Both the position numbers and the translations under genes were made by a program. Source: Sinorhizobium meliloti 4H41 (GTDB lineage: Bacteria > Pseudomonadota > Alphaproteobacteria > Rhizobiales > Rhizobiaceae). Taken from it: a stretch of DNA of 64,000 nt. Position 1 is the first letter of the stretch; the number at the start of each line of letters is the position of its first letter. The stretch covers positions 992,001-1,056,000 of the forward strand of contig NZ_AQWP01000002.1 of the NCBI RefSeq assembly GCF_000375585.1. Direction: 5' to 3'. This document shows positions 8,767 to 16,674 of the stretch, piece by piece. The notes beneath the pieces were generated by a model. That model worked only from the letters and a program-made list of their open reading frames with translations, was not told where the DNA came from and searched no databases.

Positions 8767-10251
8767 CTAGCTTGCATATCGCAGCAGGTTGTGCTGCGAT
8801 ATGTCTTCCCTCGGCAGCTCCGCCGAGAGGCGTCCGCTCCGCATGACCAGCACGCGGTCCGCCATGCCGATCAGTTCGTTGAGCTCCGAAGAGATCATCA
8901 GAATTGACGCGCCTTCCGACACCAGCCGGCTCATCACCGCGAACACTTCCGCCTTGGCGCCGACGTCGATGCCGCGGGTCGGCTCGTCGAAAATCAGGAT
9001 CCGCGCGCCGCTCGACATCCACCGCGCCAGAATGACCTTCTGCTGATTGCCGCCGCTGAAGAAGAACAGCTTGTGCGTGGACGACGCCGGACGGATGCGC
9101 AGATCGGAAATGTAGCGGCTGCCCTCCTCGCGCTCGCGCGTAAGATCGAGACGCGACAGAAGCGACTTCCCGGAAAGCCAGGAGAGGCTGAGATTGGGAC
9201 CGACCGGCTGCATCGGCACGAGGCTCTGCCGGCGGTCACGCGAGATCAAGCCGAGGCCGGCCGCGATCGCGTCCGAGGAATGCCGGAAATCCGCGCGGCT
9301 GCCCCCGACCTCGATCGAACCGGCCTTGACCGCCTGCAAGCCGAACAGGGCGTTGGCGATCTCGGCCTGTCCCGCGCCCATAAGCCCGTAGATGCCGAGG
9401 ATTTCGCCGCGGCGGAGGATGAAGGAAAGATCCTTAAGTGTGCGGCCGGAGGCGAGGTTTTCGACGGCCAGCACGGGCGCCCCCAGTTCCACCGTTTCCT
9501 TGGGAAACTGTTCTTCCAGCCTGCGGCCGACCATCAGCCTGATCACCGTCGCCTCGTCCGCCTTGTCGGCGGGCAGCGTCTCCACGACGAGGCCGTCGCG
9601 CAGCACCGTAACGCGATCGGCGATCATCGGAATTTCCGAGAGGTGATGGGAAATGTAGATGATGCCGTGACCGCGCTGTTTCAGGCGACGAATGACATCG
9701 AAGAGCCGGCTGCGCTCATTATCCGAGAGTGCCGAGGTGGGCTCATCGAGCAGAAGGATGCGCGGGCCGCGCTCCAGGACGCGGGTAATCTCGATCAATT
9801 GCTGCTCGGCCACTTCGAGGGTGCGCACTTCGGCCGTCGGGTCGATGGAAACGCCGAGCGCCTCGAGTGCGCGGCACGCGTCCTCGTAGGCCTTGCCCCA
9901 GTCTATCCTGCCGAAAGCCTTGCGCGGCATCCGGCCGAGCAGGATGTTTTCGGCGACGCTGAGCGCCGGGATAAGACTCAGTTCCTGATGCACGAGGCCG
10001 ATGCCGAGTTCCGTGGCAAGCGTCGGCGTCAGCGCCGAAACCTTCCGGCCACCCACCACGATTGCCCCGCCGGTCGGCGCATGCTCGCCGGCGAGAATCT
10101 TCATCAACGTCGACTTGCCCGCGCCGTTTTCGCCGAGAAGCACCTGCACCTCGCCCGCGCGCACTTCGAGCGAGATCGACTTCAATGCCACGACACCGGG
10201 GAAGCGCTTCTCGATATTCTCGAGCTTCAGAAGGATTTCGTGTTGATCCAT
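8767..10251 (-). CDS. Ribose-type sugar ABC transporter ATPase (system 1), double-domain
   Basis: This 494-residue protein is an RbsA/MglA-type fusion of two ATPase domains. The first has Walker A G-E-N-G-A-G-K-S-T, Walker B L-L-L-D-E-P-T and is intact. The second has the degenerate Walker A G-L-M-G-A-G-Q-A-E typical of this family, a F-S-G-G-N-Q-Q-K signature and I-F-D-E-P-T-R-G-I-D. I chose the ATG ending at 10251; a TTG three codons upstream would add only three residues. A stem-loop at 10336-10368 separates it from the binding-protein gene. Confidence 0.93.
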   Translation of the reverse strand: MDQHEILLKLENIEKRFPGVVALKSISLEVRAGEVQVLLGENGAGKSTLMKILAGEHAPTGGAIVVGGRKVSALTPTLATELGIGLVHQELSLIPALSVAENILLGRMPRKAFGRIDWGKAYEDACRALEALGVSIDPTAEVRTLEVAEQQLIEITRVLERGPRILLLDEPTSALSDNERSRLFDVIRRLKQRGHGIIYISHHLSEIPMIADRVTVLRDGLVVETLPADKADEATVIRLMVGRRLEEQFPKETVELGAPVLAVENLASGRTLKDLSFILRRGEILGIYGLMGAGQAEIANALFGLQAVKAGSIEVGGSRADFRHSSDAIAAGLGLISRDRRQSLVPMQPVGPNLSLSWLSGKSLLSRLDLTREREEGSRYISDLRIRPASSTHKLFFFSGGNQQKVILARWMSSGARILIFDEPTRGIDVGAKAEVFAVMSRLVSEGASILMISSELNELIGMADRVLVMRSGRLSAELPREDISQHNLLRYAS

Positions 10252-10335
10252 GCCCCACAACTACCGCTAGGAACCGGCACGGAACGTGCCCTTTCTATCT
10301 CTGCATGCCGTTTGCATCTGCATACAAGCGGCGGC

Positions 10336-10368
10336 GCGGAGCACCCCTCTCTCGAGAGGATGCTCCGC
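10336..10368 (-). other. Stem-loop between binding-protein and ATPase genes of sugar importer 1
   Basis: Outer arms GCGGAGCA and TGCTCCGC pair over 8 bp and enclose inner arms CCTCTC and GAGAGG. It lies 15 nt after the binding-protein stop and has no T-run. In known binding-protein operons such hairpins protect the upstream mRNA so that the binding protein is made in excess. Confidence 0.65.
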
Positions 10369-10383
10369 AGCCCTGGGAGAAGC

Positions 10384-11571
10384 TCAGTCGGCTTTCTTGC
10401 AGTTCGCCCGGATGGTCTTCCAGTCGATCGGCTCAAGCTTCGGTTCCGGATAGAAGTTGCGCGCATTCGCCTCGTAAACGCTGCGCGGGCGAATGTCGAA
10501 GGTCTTCGGCACTTCCAGACCGCAGGCGAGTTCGACGGCAAACTTGGTGCCGAACCAACCCCAATCGGCGAAGCCGTGGGTCGTTTCGGCGATCATCTTG
10601 CCCTCGGCTATGCGGTCGACCGACTCCGGCGTGACGTCATTGGTGAAGATCGCCACCTTCTTGTCACCGACAGTCGCGCCGTCCTGTGTGGTTTCGAGCC
10701 GGTTCTGCGAGCCGGCGACGAGCATCGCGCCGAGGCCCATCTCGTTCGATGCCGCCCAGATGAAATCGAGATCGCCCTGATTGGCCTGCAGGATATCCTC
10801 GGCGCAACGCGTGCCCTTCTCGCGGTTCCAGTCGCCGGCGCAGGTGCCGCCGACGATCTCGATACCCGGGAACTGCTCGAGCACCTTGCGGAATCCGTCG
10901 AGGCGGGCCGTCGAGAAGAAGCCGCCGGCAACGCCCTCGATGATGGCACCGCGCGCCTTGATCTTGGCCTTGTCCTCGGCCGAGAGCTTGGAAGCGATAC
11001 CCTCCCAGAACTTCAGGTCGAGATAGGTGCCGGGTTCGACATCGACCTTGTCGCCGCTACCGAGCACGCCCGGACCGCCGAAATAGTCTACGACCGAATA
11101 GGCGCTCACCTCCGCGCCCTGCGTGTTGTCGAAGCCGATGTAGGACGAGACGTCAACGCCGTCGATCGGTTCGAGCAGATTGACGACGACGACCGGGATG
11201 CCGGCTTCCGTCGCGCGGGCAAGGGCCGGCTTGACGGTCGCGACTTCAGCCGGGGAAACGGCGATGAGGTCGACCTTGCGCTGGATCATGTCCTCGATGA
11301 TGCTGACCTGCTCGGCGAAGGCCGTGGGGCTGGTGGGCGACTTCGTCAGAACCTTGACGTTGAAACCATTCTTATTGGCGTCCTCGGCAGCCAGCTCGAA
11401 GAAATTCGTGGCCGTCTTGAAGACGCCGGTAATGTCCGGCGGCACCCAGCCGATGGTAACGTCGATATTTTCGCCGTCCTGCGCAACGGCCGGCACAGCG
11501 CCCAGCATCGGCAAGAGTGCGATAGTGGCCGCCGCTGCGAACAGCGATGATTTTGCGAGCTTTTTGTACAT
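10384..11571 (-). CDS. Ribose-type sugar-binding periplasmic protein (system 1)
   Basis: The 395-residue product is a Peripla_BP_4 (RbsB-like) binding protein. A signal peptide spans about residues 1-30, ending V-P-A-V-A-Q-D. The ATG ending at 11571 is preceded by a strong ribosome site (AGGGGAG); the longer open frame starting upstream lacks one. Family features include the I-D-L-I-A-V-S-P-type segment (here D-L-I-A-V-S-P-A-E) and repeated alpha/beta lobes. At 395 residues it is longer than the typical 300-330 of RbsB, with an insertion around residues 150-200 containing T-Y-L-D-L-K-F-W. It starts the operon for importer 1. Two promoter-like sites lie upstream (11668-11687 and 11857-11885). 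Confidence 0.9.
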   Translation of the reverse strand: MYKKLAKSSLFAAAATIALLPMLGAVPAVAQDGENIDVTIGWVPPDITGVFKTATNFFELAAEDANKNGFNVKVLTKSPTSPTAFAEQVSIIEDMIQRKVDLIAVSPAEVATVKPALARATEAGIPVVVVNLLEPIDGVDVSSYIGFDNTQGAEVSAYSVVDYFGGPGVLGSGDKVDVEPGTYLDLKFWEGIASKLSAEDKAKIKARGAIIEGVAGGFFSTARLDGFRKVLEQFPGIEIVGGTCAGDWNREKGTRCAEDILQANQGDLDFIWAASNEMGLGAMLVAGSQNRLETTQDGATVGDKKVAIFTNDVTPESVDRIAEGKMIAETTHGFADWGWFGTKFAVELACGLEVPKTFDIRPRSVYEANARNFYPEPKLEPIDWKTIRANCKKAD

Positions 11572-11667
11572 AGCTCCCCTCCCTGTCGAATTCTCCTCCA
11601 CACGTGCGGCGGACGCCGACCGGCTGTCCCACTCTCACGCAGGGACATGCTAGACAATGCTATTTCG

Positions 11668-11687
11668 TAATTCAACTACATTTTTAG
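11668..11687. promoter_or_regulatory. Shared 20-bp motif upstream of sugar importer 1
   Basis: The 20-mer beginning TAATTCAACTACATTT and ending TTAG matches the sequence at 25591-25610 in 18 of 20 positions. On the minus strand it contains TTGAAT, which with TAGCAT 17 bp downstream could form the -35 and -10 of the promoter for the gene starting at 11571. It is probably an operator for a regulator shared with the gene cluster at 25.6 kb. Confidence 0.5.
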
Positions 11688-11830
11688 TGATCGTGTTTGC
11701 GGCGAGTCATTCCTCGCTTCAGGAAAATGCCCACAAACTTGGCCGAGAATCAGGGAGCGCTAGATGAATCAGACGGGGAATCTTTGCTGGATAGGTAGCT
11801 TGACTACGAAAAACCCAAGAGCAAGAGGCA

Positions 11831-11850
11831 CCGACAGAAATCACTGTCGG
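11831..11850. other. Intergenic stem-loop
   Basis: Arms CCGACAG and CTGTCGG pair perfectly around a 6-base loop. It lies just downstream of the promoter-like site at 11857-11885 on the minus strand, so it would be near the 5' end of any leader transcript reaching the gene at 11571. Apart from the sites listed, 11572-11922 shows no gene. Confidence 0.45.
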
Positions 11851-11856
11851 CGCTTA

Positions 11857-11885
11857 TTTATCATGTTGTACGTATAGCATGTCAT
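11857..11885 (-). promoter_or_regulatory. Candidate promoter with a GntR-type operator in the spacer
   Basis: Read on the minus strand, ATGACA (11885-11880) and GATAAA (11862-11857) are 17 bp apart, and the spacer holds ATGTTGTA-CG-TATAGCAT (11863-11880 on the plus strand). The same operator-in-spacer layout is found upstream of the transketolase gene at 47766-47794. It would drive a leader of about 280 nt before the sugar-binding-protein gene. Confidence 0.45.
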
Positions 11886-11922
11886 GCGGATAAATCAAAC
11901 CGGATCGGGTCCCCCTCCCTGT

Positions 11923-12083
11923 CCGCAATCCCCGGAAAACCGCTACGCACTTTTCCTGGAATTGCTCTGGTCCTCTGCCGCAATCCCGGACGGAAAACCG
12001 CTACGCACTTTTCCTGGGATTGCTCTGGTCCTCTGCCGCAATCCCGGACGGAAAACCGCTACGCACTTTTCCTGGGATTGCTC
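11923..12083. repeat. Tandem 58-bp palindromic repeat (about 2.7 copies)
   Basis: The unit starting CGCTACGCACTTTTCCTGG recurs at 11941, 11999 and 12057, exactly 58 bp apart; the third copy is cut short at the SDR stop codon. Each unit boundary contains a hairpin with arms GCAATCCC/GGGATTGC and GGAAAA/TTTTCC. The core matches the second half of the element at 7570-7659. No spacers of the CRISPR kind are present: the whole 58 bp is repeated. Confidence 0.75.
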
Positions 12084-12857
12084 TTACCAGCAAGTATAGC
12101 CGGCATCCGCGGCAACGATGGACCCGGTCATGAGGCTGGAGGCGTCGGACGCCAGGAAGAGCACGACCGAGGCGATCTCGTCCGGCTGGCCGAGACGATG
12201 CATCGGCGTCATGTCCAGCCATTGCTCGTACATCGGCTTGTCCTCCTTGGCGAAAGTCAGAAGCGGCGTGTCGATATAGGTCGGTGCGACCGAGTTCACC
12301 CGCACGCCGCGGGTCGCCCACTCGGCAGCAAGCGAGCGGGTCAGGTGATGGACGCCCGCCTTGGCCGCATTGTAGTGCACCTGCTGTTGCGGCCGGTTGA
12401 CGATGGTGCCGGACATGGAACCGATCGTGACGATCGATCCCCTGCCCTTGGCCAGCATATGCCTGCCGAAGGCCCGGCAGGACCGGAAAGCGCCGCTGAG
12501 ATTGATGCCGATCATCCGCTCCCAGTCTGCATCCGAGAGCTCTTCGGCCGGAACGCCGGCATGGGCGATCCCGGCATTTGCGACGAGGATGTCGGCCGCC
12601 CTGCCGCCATCTGCCAGCCGGTCCGCCACCGCATTGATGGAAGCACTGTCGCCGATGTCGATCAGGTCGGTCTCGACGGCGTATCCTTTGGCTGCCAGCG
12701 CGGCCCGACCGGCTTCGCAGCGCTCCACGCTGACGTCGGTGAGCACGACCGCCGCGCCGGCTTCGCAAAGCGCTTCCGCGCAGGCGAGCCCGATCCCCTG
12801 CCCGGCTCCCGTCACCACGGCCACGCGGCCGGAAAGATCGAATTTTCTGAGGTACAT
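12084..12857 (-). CDS. SDR-family polyol dehydrogenase
   Basis: This 257-residue classical short-chain dehydrogenase has the NAD(P)-binding T-G-A-G-Q-G-I-G near residue 15, N-A-G-I near 90, a catalytic serine in I-G-S-M-S-G and Y-N-A-A-K. The I-V-N-R-P-Q segment and the C-terminal G-Y-T-C-W resemble galactitol 2-dehydrogenase and related bacterial polyol dehydrogenases. It is the last gene of the long minus-strand block and follows aldA by 41 bp. It is closely similar to the SDRs at 25646 and 42266. Expected role: cytoplasmic oxidation of a polyol to a ketose. The exact substrate is open. Confidence 0.85.
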   Translation of the reverse strand: MYLRKFDLSGRVAVVTGAGQGIGLACAEALCEAGAAVVLTDVSVERCEAGRAALAAKGYAVETDLIDIGDSASINAVADRLADGGRAADILVANAGIAHAGVPAEELSDADWERMIGINLSGAFRSCRAFGRHMLAKGRGSIVTIGSMSGTIVNRPQQQVHYNAAKAGVHHLTRSLAAEWATRGVRVNSVAPTYIDTPLLTFAKEDKPMYEQWLDMTPMHRLGQPDEIASVVLFLASDASSLMTGSIVAADAGYTCW

Positions 12858-12898
12858 ACCATTCCTTTCTGGCCGGGCACTGCCGGTCCGTTCCCACC

Positions 12899-14335
12899 TC
12901 AGCCGTGCTGGATATAGACGGCTTGCGTTTCCATGTACTCGTAGAAGCCGTGCTTGCCGTCCGCACCGCCGATCCCGGATTTCTTGCGGCCGGCATGGAA
13001 GCCCTGATAGGCCTCGCCGTTTTCCCGGTTGATATAGGTCTCGCCGAACTGCAGGCGCCGCGTGACGCGCATCGCCTTGTTGAGATCCTGCGTGTAGAGC
13101 GATGACGTCAGGCCGTATTCGGTATCGTTGGCGAAGTGGACCGCCTCGTCCGCATCTTCGACGACGGCGACCGGCGCGACGGGACCGAATATCTCCTTGC
13201 GCATGATTTCCATGTCCGGGGTGCAGCCGGTAAGCACGGTCGGTTCATAGTGGTGGCCGCGATTGCGCTCGGCGCGCTTTCCGCCCAGCACCACCGAGGC
13301 CCCCGCCTCGCGTGCCCGGTCGACCATGGCCCCGACCTTGTCCAGTTGGACCGCATTGACGAGTGGCCCCATGTCGACGGTCCGCTCGGCGATCGGATCG
13401 CCATAGGTGACGGCCGCCATGCGTTTTATGAAGCGCTCCGTGAATTCGTCCGCCACCTGCCGCTCGACGAAGATGCGTTCCGCGCAGTTGCAGACCTGGC
13501 CGGTATTGATCACGCGCGACGCCGTGATGGCCTCCACCGCGATGTCGAGGTCGGCGTCCTTCAGTACGATCGCCGGGGCCTTGCCGCCGAGTTCGAGATT
13601 TACCCGTGTGAGATTCTTCGCCGCCGCCTCCATGATGGCGATGCCCGTCGGCACGCTGCCGGTGAAGCTGACGAGATCGATGCCCGGATGACCGGACAGG
13701 GCGGCGCCCGTCGTGCGCCCGCGCCCGGAAACCATGTTGAACACACCCTTCGGCAGGCCGACCTCATCCGCCAGCTCGGCGAAGAGAAACGCATTGAGCG
13801 GCGTTTCCTCGCTCGGCTTGATGACGATCGTATTGCCGGCAACGAGCGCCGGGGCGAGCTTGCGTCCGATCAGATAGAACGGAAAGTTCCAGGGCAGGAT
13901 GCCGGCGACCACGCCGACCGGCACGCGATTGAGGTAGATCGTCTCGCCCTTTCGGTCGCTGGCGATGATCTCGCCCTCGATACGGCGCGCCCACTCGGCC
14001 ATGTACTCCATCAGCCCGGCCATGCCGAGCACCTCGCCCCGGGCCAGGGACAGGATCTTGCCCTGTTCGCGGGAAATCGTTTCGGCGAGAACATCGACCT
14101 TGCCGCGGATCTTCTCGGCGATCGCCTTGACATAACCTGCCCGTTCGATGGGCGGCAGTTCCGACCAGGCGAATTGCGCCCTGCGCGCGGCGTCGACCGC
14201 CGCATCGACGATCTCGGCCGGGCCGTCCGGGATCTCCGCGATCTGCTCCGCGGTTGCCGGGTTGTACACGGCGATGCGGTCGGAGGTGCGGTCCTCGACA
14301 AACTGGCCGTCGATGTAGTGCGTGTTCCTGGACAT
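12899..14335 (-). CDS. aldA: Lactaldehyde/glycolaldehyde dehydrogenase, AldA-like
   Basis: The 478-residue protein is an aldehyde dehydrogenase with catalytic cysteine in G-Q-V-C-N-C-A-E-R, the general-base region L-E-L-G-G-K and the C-terminal G-F-H-A-G-R-K-K-S-G-I-G-G-A-D-G-K-H-G. These segments match E. coli AldA (479 residues), which oxidises L-lactaldehyde and glycolaldehyde to lactate and glycolate using NAD. An ATG seven codons upstream (14356) is possible, but the start at M-S-R-N gives the family length. It lies between a quinone-reductase-like gene and a polyol SDR. It could remove the two-carbon aldehyde released by an aldolase such as DeoC or a transketolase-like step; that link is inference. 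Confidence 0.88.
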   Translation of the reverse strand: MSRNTHYIDGQFVEDRTSDRIAVYNPATAEQIAEIPDGPAEIVDAAVDAARRAQFAWSELPPIERAGYVKAIAEKIRGKVDVLAETISREQGKILSLARGEVLGMAGLMEYMAEWARRIEGEIIASDRKGETIYLNRVPVGVVAGILPWNFPFYLIGRKLAPALVAGNTIVIKPSEETPLNAFLFAELADEVGLPKGVFNMVSGRGRTTGAALSGHPGIDLVSFTGSVPTGIAIMEAAAKNLTRVNLELGGKAPAIVLKDADLDIAVEAITASRVINTGQVCNCAERIFVERQVADEFTERFIKRMAAVTYGDPIAERTVDMGPLVNAVQLDKVGAMVDRAREAGASVVLGGKRAERNRGHHYEPTVLTGCTPDMEIMRKEIFGPVAPVAVVEDADEAVHFANDTEYGLTSSLYTQDLNKAMRVTRRLQFGETYINRENGEAYQGFHAGRKKSGIGGADGKHGFYEYMETQAVYIQHG

Positions 14336-14364
14336 GGTGTTTTTCCCGTGTTGCATTGTTCTCG

Positions 14365-15360
14365 TCAGGCATCCGGCGCGACGCGGGCGACGATCTTGCC
14401 CGTCACCGCCCGGCGCCGCAGCCGCCGCAGCGCGTCCGGGACATCCCCGAGCGCCACGATCTCTTCGATCATCGGATCGATCCCGCCCGCCGCAAGACGC
14501 GCCATCATGTCATCGCCGATGCGGGCGAAATCGCGCTGGGTCGGCAGGTGTCCGGCATGATAGGCGCCGCCCAGAGCGACCTCGTGGATCGATGCGGCAT
14601 AGGTATAGGACGGCACGTCGGTCATGACCGGCAGCGGGTCGATCGATACGAGATGTCCGTTGTAGTGAATAAAAGCGAGCGACTTGCGGGCGTCCCCGGG
14701 GTTGACGACTTCCAGCATGACATCGACGCCTTCGCCGCCCTCCGTTTCTGCCCGCACCTTCCGCAACAGGTCCGCGTCCCGGTAGTCGAAGACGACATCG
14801 GCGCCGAAGCCGCGAACGGCGGCGAAATGCTCCGGCCGCGCCAGCGCGATCACCTTCGCGCCGGCCTGATGGGCCAGTTGCGTGGCAAATCCGCCGACGC
14901 CGCCATTGGCGCCCTGGACAAGGACGGTCTGGCCCGCCTCGAGCCGTGCCTTTCGGAAGAGCGCCTGATAGGCCGTGTAGCCGGCGCAGGGGATGGCCGC
15001 CGCGTCGGTAAAGCCCACGCCGTCGGGCAGACGCGACGTGGCGTGCGCCTGTGTGAGGCAATATTCGGCGAAGACGCCGGCCTTCCAGAGGCTGTTGTGG
15101 AACACTGCCCGGTCGCCGACCTCCCAGCCTTCGACGCCCGGCCCGACCGCGTCGACGACACCGGCGGCGTCGAGCCCCAACACATGCGGATAGCTCCATT
15201 CCGGCTTGTGATCCAGGGTCAGCTTCCAGTCCACCGGATTGATCGAAACGGCGATGACCCTGAAGCGCAATTCGCCGGGACCTGGCTCGGCTATGGGCAG
15301 CTCGTCGAGCGTTACGTCGTCGAGCCGTGCCTGCGGTCCGGGGAGAACGATAGCCTTCAC
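14365..15360 (-). CDS. Medium-chain alcohol dehydrogenase/quinone oxidoreductase
   Basis: This 331-residue MDR-superfamily enzyme has an N-terminal GroES-like domain and a Rossmann domain with V-Q-G-A-N-G-G-V-G-G-F-A-T-Q-L near residue 150. The structural and catalytic cysteine pattern of zinc alcohol dehydrogenases is missing, which favours the NADPH quinone oxidoreductase or zinc-independent branch. The start is a GTG at 15360 (V-K-A-I-V-L-P-G), 8 bp after the SDR gene ends; the longer open frame reads back through that SDR and is not homologous. It may reduce or oxidise a carbonyl intermediate of the sugar pathway. Confidence 0.85.
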   Translation of the reverse strand: MKAIVLPGPQARLDDVTLDELPIAEPGPGELRFRVIAVSINPVDWKLTLDHKPEWSYPHVLGLDAAGVVDAVGPGVEGWEVGDRAVFHNSLWKAGVFAEYCLTQAHATSRLPDGVGFTDAAAIPCAGYTAYQALFRKARLEAGQTVLVQGANGGVGGFATQLAHQAGAKVIALARPEHFAAVRGFGADVVFDYRDADLLRKVRAETEGGEGVDVMLEVVNPGDARKSLAFIHYNGHLVSIDPLPVMTDVPSYTYAASIHEVALGGAYHAGHLPTQRDFARIGDDMMARLAAGGIDPMIEEIVALGDVPDALRRLRRRAVTGKIVARVAPDA

Positions 15361-15368
15361 GTCGTGCC

Positions 15369-16160
15369 TCACATGGTCAGATAGCCGCCGTCGACGACCA
15401 GCACGCTGCCGGTAACGAAGCTTGCGAGCGGCGAGGATAGATAGAGAACACCACCGGCAACTTCCGCCGGCTCGCCCCAACGGTTAAGCGGCGTGCGGCC
15501 GATGATGGCCGCATTGCGCTCCGGGTTCTCGCGCAGGGCCGTCGTCAGGGGCGTCGCGATCCAGCCGGGCGCGATCGCATTCACCCGAATTTTATCGGCC
15601 GCATAGGCGATCGCCAGCGATTTTGTGAGCTGGGCGATGCCGCCCTTCGAGGCCGAATAGCCGGGCACCAGCCCTCCGCCGAAGAATGACAACATGGAAG
15701 CGGTGTTGACGATCGTGCCGGCGGCTTCCGCAAGGCGCGGCCGGGCGGCGGCACAGACGCGCATGGAGCCGTTGAGGTTGACGTCGACGACATCGGCGAA
15801 CACATCCGGGTCGAGTTCGTCGTTACGGCGGATCACGCCGGCGCAGTTCACCAGGTGGTCCAGCCGCGGCAGATCGGCGACCAGAGCCTCGACGGCAGAC
15901 CTGTCGCGCACGTCGAGCGTGGCGAATCGCACTCTCCCGAGTTCAGGCCGGTTTTTGGCGGCGGCAATCTCCGCCTCGGTGACGCCTGTGGCGAGCACGT
16001 CCGCGCCGAGTGCGGCGAAAGCCTCGCAGATCGCCGCCCCGATGCCGGAGGTCCCGCCGCTGACCATCACCTGCCGACCCTCGAAGAGGCCGGGGCGCAG
16101 GTAGGCGGCGGGATTGCCGGTCGCGCCGGTCCGCTCGTCAGCGGATGAACTGGTCGACAT
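15369..16160 (-). CDS. SDR-family oxidoreductase
   Basis: The 263-residue protein has the SDR cofactor motif S-G-G-T-S-G-I-G near residue 35, N-C-A-G-V, and the catalytic Y-S-A-S-K. It resembles the SDR at 37881 (shared N-T-A-S-M-L-S around the catalytic serine). It overlaps the cupin gene by 23 bp, which indicates a shared transcript. Cytoplasmic NAD(P)-linked oxidation or reduction of a sugar or sugar acid is likely; the substrate is not known. Confidence 0.85.
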   Translation of the reverse strand: MSTSSSADERTGATGNPAAYLRPGLFEGRQVMVSGGTSGIGAAICEAFAALGADVLATGVTEAEIAAAKNRPELGRVRFATLDVRDRSAVEALVADLPRLDHLVNCAGVIRRNDELDPDVFADVVDVNLNGSMRVCAAARPRLAEAAGTIVNTASMLSFFGGGLVPGYSASKGGIAQLTKSLAIAYAADKIRVNAIAPGWIATPLTTALRENPERNAAIIGRTPLNRWGEPAEVAGGVLYLSSPLASFVTGSVLVVDGGYLTM

Positions 16161-16665
16161 AATCCGCCCCCAGCCCGACCGCGTCGTAATGGGCGCGGCA
16201 CATATCGATCTTGGTGAACACGTCCTCGAAACCGAGCGGCTCGCCGACGGCGTCGACGTAGTACATGATGCCGTTGACCTGGAAAAAGGTGATCATCTCC
16301 TCCACGTCGTCGGGCACGACCAGCGTGTGGGTTTCGCCCGGCGGCTCGAAGACATAGCCGCCCTCCTCGGCCACCCAGTCGTGCTCCAGATAGTGCCAGC
16401 GGCCCTTCAGCACGAAGCCGTGGACCGCCTGCGGATGCCGGTGGCGGCTGAGCACGCCGGATTTGCGAACTTTCAGCAGGTTCATCCAGTAGCCGGCGGA
16501 ACGGTTGAGACAGAGCGGGCGAAACCAGACATTCTGCCCCTGCGGCACCCACACCCGGTCGTCGGCCGGGATCGCGTCGGGAATGACGATGTCGGGCAAC
16601 GCCTCCTTCGGCATGGGATATTGATAGGGCATGCGCGGATTGGGATCGGTCTTCATGGGGGGCAT
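16138..16665 (-). CDS. Cupin-domain protein, 2,4'-dihydroxyacetophenone dioxygenase-like
   Basis: The 175-residue product is a single-domain cupin. Metal ligands are visible in H-R-H-P (about residue 75), E-P-P-G-E-T-H, and the overall sequence resembles the 2,4'-dihydroxyacetophenone dioxygenase family, including the W-Y-x-x-L-x-x-R-x-x-G-x-L-type segment (here W-M-N-L-L-K-V-R-K-S-G-V-L). In this operon of sugar and polyol genes an aromatic-cleaving role is unexpected; a sugar isomerase or another dioxygenase is possible. It starts 9 bp after the GMC oxidoreductase stop and overlaps the next SDR. Confidence 0.75.
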   Translation of the reverse strand: MPPMKTDPNPRMPYQYPMPKEALPDIVIPDAIPADDRVWVPQGQNVWFRPLCLNRSAGYWMNLLKVRKSGVLSRHRHPQAVHGFVLKGRWHYLEHDWVAEEGGYVFEPPGETHTLVVPDDVEEMITFFQVNGIMYYVDAVGEPLGFEDVFTKIDMCRAHYDAVGLGADYVDQFIR

Positions 16666-16674
16666 GGCTGTTTC

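Noticed and set aside
11923..12083. Direct repeats considered as a CRISPR array
   Set aside because: The whole 58-bp unit is repeated with no unique spacers, each unit contains inverted repeats of a rhizobial type, and no cas genes are present.
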